A stretch of DNA of 64,000 nt from UBA4582 sp002389265 (GTDB lineage: Bacteria > Pseudomonadota > Gammaproteobacteria > Pseudomonadales > Azotimanducaceae), in NCBI GenBank assembly GCA_943788825.1, contig CALSRT010000015.1, forward strand, positions 4,774 through 68,773, given 5' to 3'. The notes under the pieces were generated by a model that did not search any database, was not told the origin of the DNA, and saw only the letters and a list, made by a program, of their open reading frames with translations. Both the position numbers and the translations under genes were made by a program. Within the stretch, counting starts at the first letter, position 1. Each line of letters starts with the position of its first letter. Below, piece by piece: positions 25,120 through 32,536 of the stretch.

Positions 25120-26772
25120 ATGACGAAAGCATCAGATCTATTTATTGAATGTCTCGAAGCCGAAGGATGCGAATATGTCTTCGGCATCCCCGGAGAAGAG
25201 AACCTTGATTTCCTCGACAGTCTCAGTCGTTCGAAAAAAATCAAGCTAGTACTGACCCGCCACGAGCAGGGCGCTGGATTTATGGCCTCTGTATACGGTC
25301 GCCTGACCGGCAAGACCGGCGTTTGTGTTTCAACACTTGGCCCAGGTGCAACAAATTTCACTACTGCAGCAGCTTATGCTCAGCTGGGTGGCATGCCAAT
25401 GATGATGATCACCGGTCAAAAACCTGTGAAAAAATCCAAGCAAGGGCGCTTCCAAATCCTCGACGTTGTCGAGATGATGAAACCGATCACTAAATACGCG
25501 GTCACGTTGGTTGCTGGCGATAACATTCCGTCGCGTATCCGCGAAGCATACCGGCTTGCTGAGGAAGAAAAGCCAGGTGCTGTTCATATTGAGTTTCCGG
25601 AAGATATCGCTGACGAACAAACAGACGAACGTCCGATTCCAAAGTCAGCAGCACGTCGGCCTGTGCCCGAGGCTAAGTCCATCGCGGTGGCGTTGGCTAA
25701 GTTGCACGCCGCAAAATCGCCGATCATTATTATCGGCGCTGGCGGTAACCGCAAAATGACGTCGAAGATGCTGACGGAATTTATCGACAAAACCGGAATC
25801 CCATTTGTGACGACCCAGCTTGGTAAAGGCGTGGTCGACGAACGTCACCCGTTGTTCATGGGTTGTGCCGCGCTGTCTGCAGACGACTATGTTCACCGTG
25901 CAATTGAGGCCGCCGATTTGATTCTCAATATCGGCCATGACGTGATCGAAAAGCCGCCGTTCTTCATGAAGAGAGGTAGCACCGAGGTCATTCATATTTC
26001 ATACAATACTGCTGAGGTTGATCCTGTCTACTTCCCTCAAATCGAGGTTATTGGCGACGTTGGCAACGCCATTTGGGAGATGAAAAACGGTGTTAAGACG
26101 AGCGCGGAAGCCGGCTGGGACTTTACCCGTATGATGGCAGTTCGCGAACATCACGACGCTAACATTCTGGCAGGTTCAGACGACGCGCGTTTCCCTTGCT
26201 ATCCACAGCATGTCGTTAAATTGGTCCGCGACGCTCTGCCAGATGACGGTATGGTTTGTCTAGATAACGGCGTCTATAAAATTTGGTTTGCCCGGAACTA
26301 CCGCGCCCATCAGCCCAACACGGTGCTATTGGATAACGCGTTGGCTACCATGGGCGCAGGCCTGCCATCAGCGATGGCAGCACATATGGTCTATCCAGAT
26401 CGCAAGGTGCTGGCGATCTGTGGCGATGGTGGATTCATGATGAACTCGCAGGAGCTGGAGACAGCCGTGCGTGAGAAGATGAATATCGCTGTATTGATTC
26501 TGAACGATAACTCCTTCGGCATGATTCGTTGGAAGCAAGCCAATATGGGCTTTGATGATTGGGGCCTGCAGTACGGTAACCCTGATTTCGTCAAGTATGT
26601 GGAAGCCTATGGTGGTATCGGTCATCGAGTAGAGTCGGCCGAGGCGCTGCCTGGGATCCTAAAGACTGCGCTTTCCACGCCGGGTGTGCATCTGATCGAT
26701 TGTCCCGTGGATTATGCAGACAACGACCAGATCCTCAACATCGATATCAAGAAGCACTCAGCGTCGATATAG
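25120..26772 (+). CDS. Thiamine-diphosphate enzyme, acetolactate synthase large-subunit type
   Basis: 550 residues from ATG 25120, with GAGG five bases upstream (a GTG five codons earlier lacks such a site). PYR domain with the TPP-activating Glu49 in LTRHEQGAGFMAS and TLGPGATNFTTAAAYAQLGG, central nucleotide-like domain, and C-terminal TPP motif CGDGGFMMNSQELETAV ending near LILNDNSFGM. The N-terminal GEENLDFLDSL is typical of stand-alone, FAD-independent-style acetolactate synthases rather than IlvB/IlvI; no small subunit gene is adjacent. The next gene, an aldehyde dehydrogenase, is probably co-transcribed and suggests a catabolic route, so a different 2-oxo acid or aldehyde substrate is possible. 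Confidence 0.85.
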   Translation: MTKASDLFIECLEAEGCEYVFGIPGEENLDFLDSLSRSKKIKLVLTRHEQGAGFMASVYGRLTGKTGVCVSTLGPGATNFTTAAAYAQLGGMPMMMITGQKPVKKSKQGRFQILDVVEMMKPITKYAVTLVAGDNIPSRIREAYRLAEEEKPGAVHIEFPEDIADEQTDERPIPKSAARRPVPEAKSIAVALAKLHAAKSPIIIIGAGGNRKMTSKMLTEFIDKTGIPFVTTQLGKGVVDERHPLFMGCAALSADDYVHRAIEAADLILNIGHDVIEKPPFFMKRGSTEVIHISYNTAEVDPVYFPQIEVIGDVGNAIWEMKNGVKTSAEAGWDFTRMMAVREHHDANILAGSDDARFPCYPQHVVKLVRDALPDDGMVCLDNGVYKIWFARNYRAHQPNTVLLDNALATMGAGLPSAMAAHMVYPDRKVLAICGDGGFMMNSQELETAVREKMNIAVLILNDNSFGMIRWKQANMGFDDWGLQYGNPDFVKYVEAYGGIGHRVESAEALPGILKTALSTPGVHLIDCPVDYADNDQILNIDIKKHSASI

Positions 26773-26789
26773 TCCTGCTGAGAACCACG

Positions 26790-26807
26790 AGGGGCTCGCG
26801 GGCCCCT
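26790..26807 (+). terminator. GC-rich hairpin between the two catabolic genes
   Basis: A 6-bp stem (AGGGGC / GCCCCT) with a short loop, followed by TTGTCATTTCT. The weak T-tract suggests an intra-operon attenuating or processing hairpin rather than a full stop. Confidence 0.4.
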
Positions 26808-26843
26808 TGTCATTTCTAACATCTGATACTCAGGAGACCGTCA

Positions 26844-28286
26844 ATGTCGACGCTTCAGGCCAAATATCCCTACTATCTGAACAACAAAGCGGTTTACGCC
26901 AACGAGGACCTTGAGGTCACCGACAAGTATACCGGAGAAGTTGCCACGCGCTGTGCGCTGGCTGACCCCAAGGCTATTGACGAAGGTATCGCAGGTGCGG
27001 TTCGCGCCGCCGAACCCATGGCGAAAATGCCATCCTACGAAAAAAAAGCGGTGTTAGAGCATTGTGTCAGCCGCTTTAAGGAGCGATTCGACGAGCTGGC
27101 TATGGCGCTATGCATTGAAGCCGGCAAGCCGATCAATGATGCCGAGGGTGAGGTGACCCGTCTGATCGACACCTTTCAGATCGCCGCCGAGGAATCTACG
27201 CGCATGCACGGTGAATTACAGGCGTTGGATATCTCGCCCCGTGCGAAAGGCTACCAGGGCATGTGGAAGCGTGTGCCAATAGGCCCTTGTTCATTTATTT
27301 CGCCGTTTAATTTCCCGCTCAATCTTGCGGCACACAAGATAGCGCCTGCACTGGCTGTCGGCTGCCCATTTGTGATGAAACCTGCATCCCGCACCCCGCT
27401 GGGCGCGATCATCATGGGTGAAATTTTGGCCGAGACGAACCTGCCGGAAGGCGCATTCTCAATCCTCGCCTGCTCGCGCGACGGTGCTGATTTGTTTACC
27501 GTCGATGACCGACTTAAACTGCTATCGTTTACTGGTTCACCCGATGTTGGCTGGGATTTAAAGGCACGTTGTGGCAAGAAGAAGGTTGTGCTGGAGCTGG
27601 GCGGCAACGCCGCCGTTGTTGTCGATGCGGATACAAAAAACCTCGATGATGCCGTCAACCGGATAATCTTTGGTGCCTTCTACCAGTCCGGCCAATCGTG
27701 CATCGGTGTTCAGCGTATCATGATCCATGAAGATATTTATGATGTCATGAAAGCGAAGTTGGTTGCTAAAACCGCGACTTTGATCAAAGGCGATCCGAAA
27801 TTACGCGAGACTTTTATTGGGCCGATGATCTCCGAAAAAGAGGCTGCTCGCCTCCATGGCTGGATAGAATCTGCAGCCGCGGCTGGTGGTAAGATCCTCT
27901 GTGGTGGCACGCGCAACGGCGCGATGCTAGATGCCACCTTAATGGAAAATGTCCCGTTGGATCAGGCGCTATGTGTGGAAGAGGCATTTGGTCCTGCTGC
28001 GGTTCTGCAAAAGTTCTCGACGTGGAATGATGCTATCGCGATGGTAAATGATAGTAAATTTGGTTTGCAGGCTGGCATCTTTACCCGCGACTTCTACAAA
28101 GTGCAGCAGGCATGGGATGAAATGGAAGTTGGCGGCGTCGTAGTTGGTGATGTGCCATCCTACCGTGTTGACAACATGCCTTATGGCGGCGTGAAAGATT
28201 CAGGGATTGGCAGAGAAGGTATTCGCTTTGCGATGGAAGACATGACTGAAATTCGTAATTTGGTTATACGTACACTGCCAGAATAA
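26844..28286 (+). CDS. NAD(P)-dependent aldehyde dehydrogenase
   Basis: 480 residues, full-length ALDH superfamily protein. Catalytic Cys286 in YQSGQSCIGVQR, general-base Glu251 in VVLELGGNAAVVV, and Asn156 in FISPFNFPLN are all present, as is the cofactor-binding Lys179 (FVMKP). AGGAG lies upstream of the ATG. It follows the acetolactate-synthase-like gene by 71 bases. Sequence style is of the glyceraldehyde-3-phosphate/phosphonoacetaldehyde/sulfolactaldehyde type dehydrogenases; substrate not determinable. Confidence 0.9.
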   Translation: MSTLQAKYPYYLNNKAVYANEDLEVTDKYTGEVATRCALADPKAIDEGIAGAVRAAEPMAKMPSYEKKAVLEHCVSRFKERFDELAMALCIEAGKPINDAEGEVTRLIDTFQIAAEESTRMHGELQALDISPRAKGYQGMWKRVPIGPCSFISPFNFPLNLAAHKIAPALAVGCPFVMKPASRTPLGAIIMGEILAETNLPEGAFSILACSRDGADLFTVDDRLKLLSFTGSPDVGWDLKARCGKKKVVLELGGNAAVVVDADTKNLDDAVNRIIFGAFYQSGQSCIGVQRIMIHEDIYDVMKAKLVAKTATLIKGDPKLRETFIGPMISEKEAARLHGWIESAAAAGGKILCGGTRNGAMLDATLMENVPLDQALCVEEAFGPAAVLQKFSTWNDAIAMVNDSKFGLQAGIFTRDFYKVQQAWDEMEVGGVVVGDVPSYRVDNMPYGGVKDSGIGREGIRFAMEDMTEIRNLVIRTLPE

Positions 28287-28320
28287 TCTGTTGGGACCAT
28301 GAAGCTTTTGCACGTTCTAT

Positions 28321-28352
28321 TAAAAAATACCGGGCCATGCTCGGTATTTTTT
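28321..28352. terminator. Bidirectional rho-independent terminator
   Basis: AAAAAATACCG and CGGTATTTTTTT form the stem, with a 9-base loop GGCCATGCT. A-rich on the left and T-rich on the right, it can act on both strands. It ends the acetolactate-synthase-like/aldehyde dehydrogenase unit 35 bases after its stop codon. Confidence 0.8.
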
Positions 28353-28593
28353 TAATCTCAATTTGCGATTCGAGCACAAGCAAGTATTCAGCTGCGGCAC
28401 AACGACCTGGCGATACGCAGGCTAATCATTACCCGATGCTGTTTCGTCAGCAGATGGCTGGATGCAGACAAGCTGACAGCAACTTGATGTCCTTGGCCGA
28501 GGGCGTGACAAGCTTTTGGTAGATGTACATGTTTTGCTGTGTTCATTACATGCCGGTCGCGATCAGGTTGCGCATTAGCCGCACAGCATCTTT

Positions 28594-28621
28594 GCCAGGG
28601 CGTCGAGGCCAGGGCGTCGAG
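28594..28621. repeat. 14-bp direct repeat, two copies
   Basis: GCCAGGGCGTCGAG at 28594-28607 and again at 28608-28621, perfect and adjacent, in non-coding DNA. Confidence 0.8.
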
Positions 28622-28685
28622 TCCGCGTTGGGTTGTTCAGTGAGCATGGATGCGGCGGCTCCATGCGGGTTATTGCCGACGTCAC

Positions 28686-28725
28686 AATCCAGACATAATC
28701 CAGACATAATCCAGACATAATCCAG
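28686..28725. repeat. 11-bp tandem repeat, three full copies and a partial
   Basis: The unit AATCCAGACAT is repeated at 28686, 28697 and 28708, with a partial fourth unit ending near 28725. Non-coding. Confidence 0.85.
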
Positions 28726-29125
28726 AAGCTTCTAGATCATCTCGAACCGCGACCACCTCCGATTTAACCCGCGACAGCTAGCGTTGCCGGAATGGCAACG
28801 TCGCTCGTGTGAATGGATTTGGGTTGGTGGTTGTTTAATAGTGGGTGTTAGCCAAGCCGTGACGCTTGATTTAAGCAGGACCAAAGCCCAAGGACACCAT
28901 GACTGCAGTATTGAGGTCTTGCTAGAGAGGTGACTGACAAGGTAACTGAAGAGGTAAGTGAAGAGGTAAGTCAGAGCGCAGCCGTGTTTGCACTGCGTGA
29001 ATTTTAACAGTGAATTTCCATTAGATTTTCTTAGAGAATCCTAGGCCGAGAGATCAGCTCTCGGTATGTCACTGTTCGAAACACCTGCCGTTCAGCACGT
29101 TTGCGCGAAGCGCAAGCCGTGCTGT

Positions 29126-29212
29126 TGGTACCGAGGGCCGGAATCGAACCGGCACTCCCGTGAAGGAACCGGATTTTGAATCCGGCGCGTCTACCAGTTC
29201 CGCCACCCCGGC
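29126..29212 (-). tRNA. tRNA-Leu (anticodon CAA)
   Basis: An 87-base class II tRNA including the encoded CCA. Acceptor arm GCCGGGG pairs with CCTCGGT (two G-U pairs), D-arm has GGCGGAACTGGTAGACGC, the anticodon loop TTCAAAA between CCGGA and TCCGG gives anticodon CAA, the long variable arm reads TTCCTTCACGGGAG, and the T-arm has GGTTCGATTCC. All are typical of bacterial tRNA-Leu. Confidence 0.96.
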
Positions 29213-29449
29213 ACAGCAGGACGGGCATTATAGCCGCGATTGTTGACCATTGGAACCAGTTAGCAAGATAGTTTTAATAGTCGGTCGCAGTCGGCGCTCG
29301 ATTCCTGGGTCGTCTATCCGCGGGGTTCTCAAGTGAGCAAAATATGTACAATTATAACTATCTCGTCAGAGGAGATTTTTGTAATATCAGAACGATAGCT
29401 GTTGTCGGTGATATGCGGCATGAGTGGTGATGTAAGGTGAGGTAATGTG

Positions 29450-29770
29450 ATGCGCCTTGATAGAATTGATAAAGCCGAGTCGGTCCTGATGAATGTGATC
29501 AGTTGCGTCGATGATACTGGCCTGGAGGACACCTTGATCTCAGGGATCACAGTGAATGTTTCAGAAACAGGGATGCAAGTGTCGGCGGGGATGCGCCTGC
29601 CAGTGGCAACCCGTGTTGGGTTGAGGCTGGACTTTGATGCTCACTTGTATCGTCTGGAAGCTGAGGTTCGCTGGACCAATGATGATAGCGAGCAGTGTGC
29701 GGGCTTGGAGATAGACCCCGAGAGTCCAGATTACGTAGCCTGGACTCAGATGTTTGAGCTGGATTTATAG
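29450..29770 (+). CDS. PilZ-domain protein
   Basis: 106 residues, a single PilZ-like beta-barrel. The NVSETGMQVSA segment is the second c-di-GMP motif (D/N-x-S-x2-G). The upstream RxxxR motif is not clear (only RLDR at the N-terminus), so c-di-GMP binding is uncertain. AAGGTGAGG precedes the ATG by seven bases; a GTG directly before it is less likely. It is about 50 bases upstream of queA. Family members are c-di-GMP receptors or type IV pilus accessory proteins. Confidence 0.75.
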   Translation: MRLDRIDKAESVLMNVISCVDDTGLEDTLISGITVNVSETGMQVSAGMRLPVATRVGLRLDFDAHLYRLEAEVRWTNDDSEQCAGLEIDPESPDYVAWTQMFELDL

Positions 29771-29817
29771 CGCCGAGCAACGTATCGTTTGGCCTCCGTA
29801 ATTTCCAGAAACCTGTG

Positions 29818-30840
29818 ATGCAAGTCAGTGACTTCGAATATGAGCTGCCCGGGCATTTGGTCGCCCAATATCCCACTGCCCAACGTACGGCCAGCCGCTT
29901 GTTGCACTTGGATGCGACCACCGGGGCCATCAAGCATTACCACTTCAGCGATTTGACCGAGTTGCTGGCGCCTGCCGACCTGTTGGTGTTCAACAATACG
30001 CGGGTTATTCCGGCGCGATTGTTCGGTACCAAATCAACAGGCGGCAAAGTCGAGATTTTGTTAGAGCGGGTGTTGGACGATCACACCGCCCTCGTTCAAA
30101 TCCGCAGCAGTAAAACCCCGCGGGCTGGCAGCCAATTACAACTGGATGGTCACGGTGCGACAGTCACAGTGATCGAAAAACAAGGGGGCTTCTACAAGGT
30201 TGGGTTCCCTGCCCCTGGGGTGCTGGTGATCGCCGAGGAGGTTGGGCATATGCCGTTGCCGCCATACATCACCCGCGAAGACGATATTGCTGACCAAGGG
30301 CGCTACCAGACAGTCTTCGCTGAAAAGCATGGCGCGGTCGCTGCACCCACTGCCGGTTTGCACTTCGACGAGCCCTTGCTGGCGGCTATTGCTGCGAAGG
30401 GCGTTGCTAGCACCCAGGCAACTCTGCATGTGGGGGCCGGTACGTTTCAGCCGGTACGGGTCGAGAAGGTGGAAGACCACCAAATGCATTCCGAACAGCT
30501 CGAGGTGACCCAGCCTGTGTGCGATGCAGTGGATGCTTGTCGAGCCCGCCAGGGCCGAGTGGTCGCCGTGGGGACCACCAGCGTGCGATGTCTGGAGACC
30601 GCATCAAAAACGGGTATCATCCAGCCTTACCAGGGTGACACCGATATATTTATTTACCCGGGTTATGAATTTCGTTCGGTGGATGCCTTGGTGACGAACT
30701 TTCATCTGTCAGGCTCTACGTTAATGATGCTGGTCAGCGCCTTTGCCAGTGTTGAACATATCCGGCACGCCTATCAGGTGGCCATAGAAGAAAAATACCG
30801 GTTTTTCAGTTATGGTGACGCGATGTTGATCACTCGCTAA
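29818..30840 (+). CDS. queA: S-adenosylmethionine:tRNA ribosyltransferase-isomerase
   Basis: 340 residues, full length. QueA converts the preQ1 base in tRNA to epoxyqueuosine, taking the ribosyl part of SAM. VSDFEYELPGHLVAQYP, LLVFNNTRVIPARLFG, RYQTVFAEKHGAVAAPTAGLH and VRCLETA are diagnostic. ATG 29818 is preferred to the GTG before it. It is followed by tgt, whose product does the preceding step in queuosine synthesis. Confidence 0.96.
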   Translation: MQVSDFEYELPGHLVAQYPTAQRTASRLLHLDATTGAIKHYHFSDLTELLAPADLLVFNNTRVIPARLFGTKSTGGKVEILLERVLDDHTALVQIRSSKTPRAGSQLQLDGHGATVTVIEKQGGFYKVGFPAPGVLVIAEEVGHMPLPPYITREDDIADQGRYQTVFAEKHGAVAAPTAGLHFDEPLLAAIAAKGVASTQATLHVGAGTFQPVRVEKVEDHQMHSEQLEVTQPVCDAVDACRARQGRVVAVGTTSVRCLETASKTGIIQPYQGDTDIFIYPGYEFRSVDALVTNFHLSGSTLMMLVSAFASVEHIRHAYQVAIEEKYRFFSYGDAMLITR

Positions 30841-30892
30841 TGACTATCGGCTAATGACCACCGGCTAATGACCATTAGCTAATGATCAATGC
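30837..30892. repeat. 14-bp tandem repeat, four degenerate copies at the queA stop
   Basis: Units CTAATGACTATCGG, CTAATGACCACCGG, CTAATGACCATTAG and CTAATGATCAATGC run without gaps from the last bases of queA into the queA-tgt gap. Each contains TAATGA, so the queA stop codon itself is the first repeat. Confidence 0.85.
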
Positions 30893-30929
30893 CTGCTCAT
30901 GTTCCTCTTTTATAAGGTAAGCCATTCTC

Positions 30930-32042
30930 GTGAAGTTTGATGTTTCTCATACCGATGGTCATGCTCGACGTGGCCAACTGACGCTCGCCCATGGCGTGGT
31001 CCAAACCCCGATATTCATGCCTTGCGGCACCTATGGTTCAGTCAAGAGCATGATGCCGTCGACCTTGGACGAGGTTGGGGTGCAAATTCTGCTGGGCAAT
31101 ACGTTCCATCTAATGCTGCGACCCGGCATGGATGTGATCGAGCAACACGGGGGGCTGCATGGTTTTATGGGCTGGGATAAGCCCATTTTGACCGACTCTG
31201 GCGGCTTTCAGGTATTTAGCCTGGGTGATCTGCGAAAAATCTCGGAAGCCGGCGTTAAATTCAAGTCACCGATTAATGGTGATGAAGTGTTTCTCGACCC
31301 CGAGCGCTCGATGCAGATCCAGACGGCCCTGAATGCGGACATAGCCATGGTATTCGACGAATGCACGCCTTATCCAGCGGAGAAGTCGGCGGTGGCGACT
31401 TCCATGGAGATGTCGATTCGTTGGGCAAAACGCAGCGCCGAGGAGTTTGCTCGGCTGGATAATCTGAATGCCTTGTTTGGTATTGTTCAGGGTGGCATCC
31501 ATCTGGACTTGCGTGATGTGTCGCGCCAGGCGTTGCTGGATATCGGTTTTGATGGGTACGCCATTGGCGGGCTGTCTGTGGGCGAGCCCAAGGCGCAAAT
31601 GTTGGAAGTGGTAGGACATGTTGCCCCCCAGTTGCCAGCAGACAAACCCCGTTACTTGATGGGCGTTGGAACGCCTCAAGACCTGGTGGAGTGCGTACTG
31701 CGAGGCGTGGATATGATGGATTGCGTCATGCCCACTCGTAATGCCCGCAATGGTCATCTCTTTACTTCTGTGGGCGTGGTTAAGATCCGCAATGCGGTGC
31801 ACAAGACTGACGATAATCCGCTGGATCCTGGTTGCGCTTGTTATACCTGCCAACACTTCAGTCGTGCTTACCTGCATCATCTGGATAAATGTGGCGAAAT
31901 GCTGGGTGCGCAACTCAATACGCTACATAACCTGCACTACTATCTGAATTTGATGGCAGGATTACGGTCTGCCATCGAAATCGCTGACCTTGAGGGTCAT
32001 GTGGATCGGGTCTATGAAGGCTGGGCACTGGCGCGACCCTAG
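30930..32042 (+). CDS. tgt: tRNA-guanine transglycosylase
   Basis: 370 residues from GTG. It exchanges guanine 34 for preQ1 in tRNAs with GUN anticodons. LTDSGGFQVFSL has the catalytic-pocket Asp, GIVQGGIHLDLR and YAIGGLSVGEP are conserved, DMMDCVMPTRNARNGHLFT holds the nucleophilic region, and the zinc site is CACYTCQHFSRAYLHHL. AAGGTAA precedes the start. Queuosine pair with queA; followed by yajC-secDF in the common gammaproteobacterial order. Confidence 0.97.
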   Translation: MKFDVSHTDGHARRGQLTLAHGVVQTPIFMPCGTYGSVKSMMPSTLDEVGVQILLGNTFHLMLRPGMDVIEQHGGLHGFMGWDKPILTDSGGFQVFSLGDLRKISEAGVKFKSPINGDEVFLDPERSMQIQTALNADIAMVFDECTPYPAEKSAVATSMEMSIRWAKRSAEEFARLDNLNALFGIVQGGIHLDLRDVSRQALLDIGFDGYAIGGLSVGEPKAQMLEVVGHVAPQLPADKPRYLMGVGTPQDLVECVLRGVDMMDCVMPTRNARNGHLFTSVGVVKIRNAVHKTDDNPLDPGCACYTCQHFSRAYLHHLDKCGEMLGAQLNTLHNLHYYLNLMAGLRSAIEIADLEGHVDRVYEGWALARP

Positions 32043-32138
32043 CCGTTGATGTGGCGTCGAGGGGATTTGTACGCGGAATCGTTTGCCTATAGCGCGCCGA
32101 TTCGGGACAATACGGCTTTTCTGCGATCGTGCTGGCGA

Positions 32139-32180
32139 CAATCAGCACTATACAATCAGCACTATACAATCAGCACTATA
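32139..32180. repeat. 14-bp tandem repeat, three perfect copies, upstream of yajC
   Basis: CAATCAGCACTATA at 32139-32152, 32153-32166 and 32167-32180. The last copy runs into TATAGAGAG and ends 17 bases before the yajC ATG, so the array occupies the leader or promoter of the yajC-secDF genes. Confidence 0.9.
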
Positions 32181-32197
32181 TATAGAGAGTGATTCCT

Positions 32198-32533
32198 ATG
32201 AGTAACTTTTTGATCCCGGCTGCGATGGCAGCAGATGCGGCAGGTGGTAGCGGACCGATACCGGGTATGGATATCTTTATTATCATAGCGTTTGCGCTGG
32301 TGTTTTACTTCATTGTCTGGCGCCCACAGAGCAAGCGGACTAAAGAGCACAAGGAATTGGTCGGCGGCCTGAGCAAGGGTGACGAGGTCGTGACCAGTGG
32401 TGGCATGCTTGGCAAAATCACCAAAGTAGATGAGCAGTTTTTAGTGGTAGAGATCGCTGATAACGTTGAAATCAAGATTCAAAAAGGTGCGATCGCATCG
32501 GCGTTGCCGAAAGGCACGATCAAAAGTATATAA
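32198..32533 (+). CDS. yajC: Sec translocase accessory subunit YajC
   Basis: 111 residues. Single TM helix (IFIIIAFALVFYFIVWRPQ) followed by the cytoplasmic domain KGDEVVTSGGMLGKITKVD. YajC associates with SecDF-YidC at the inner membrane. ATG 32198 is preferred over a GTG three codons earlier because GAGAG precedes it. secD follows 3 bases after its stop. Confidence 0.95.
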   Translation: MSNFLIPAAMAADAAGGSGPIPGMDIFIIIAFALVFYFIVWRPQSKRTKEHKELVGGLSKGDEVVTSGGMLGKITKVDEQFLVVEIADNVEIKIQKGAIASALPKGTIKSI

Positions 32534-32536
32534 CTG

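Larger units (their letters stand above)
28287..29125. other. Long non-coding gap with terminator and short tandem repeats
   Basis: No supported gene in about 840 bases. It holds the terminator of the upstream unit, two tandem-repeat clusters (listed separately) and, near 28928-28970, an imperfect run of GAGGTAACTGAA-like units. The tRNA-Leu gene follows on the minus strand, so its 3' trailer is in this gap. Confidence 0.55.

Noticed and set aside
28337..28720. Two short open frames (61 and 65 residues) after the aldehyde dehydrogenase
   Set aside because: They run through the terminator and the repeat clusters and have no coding character; treated as non-coding.
28594..28725. CRISPR array
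   Set aside because: Units are 11-14 bp, contiguous and without unique spacers; no cas genes are in the window.
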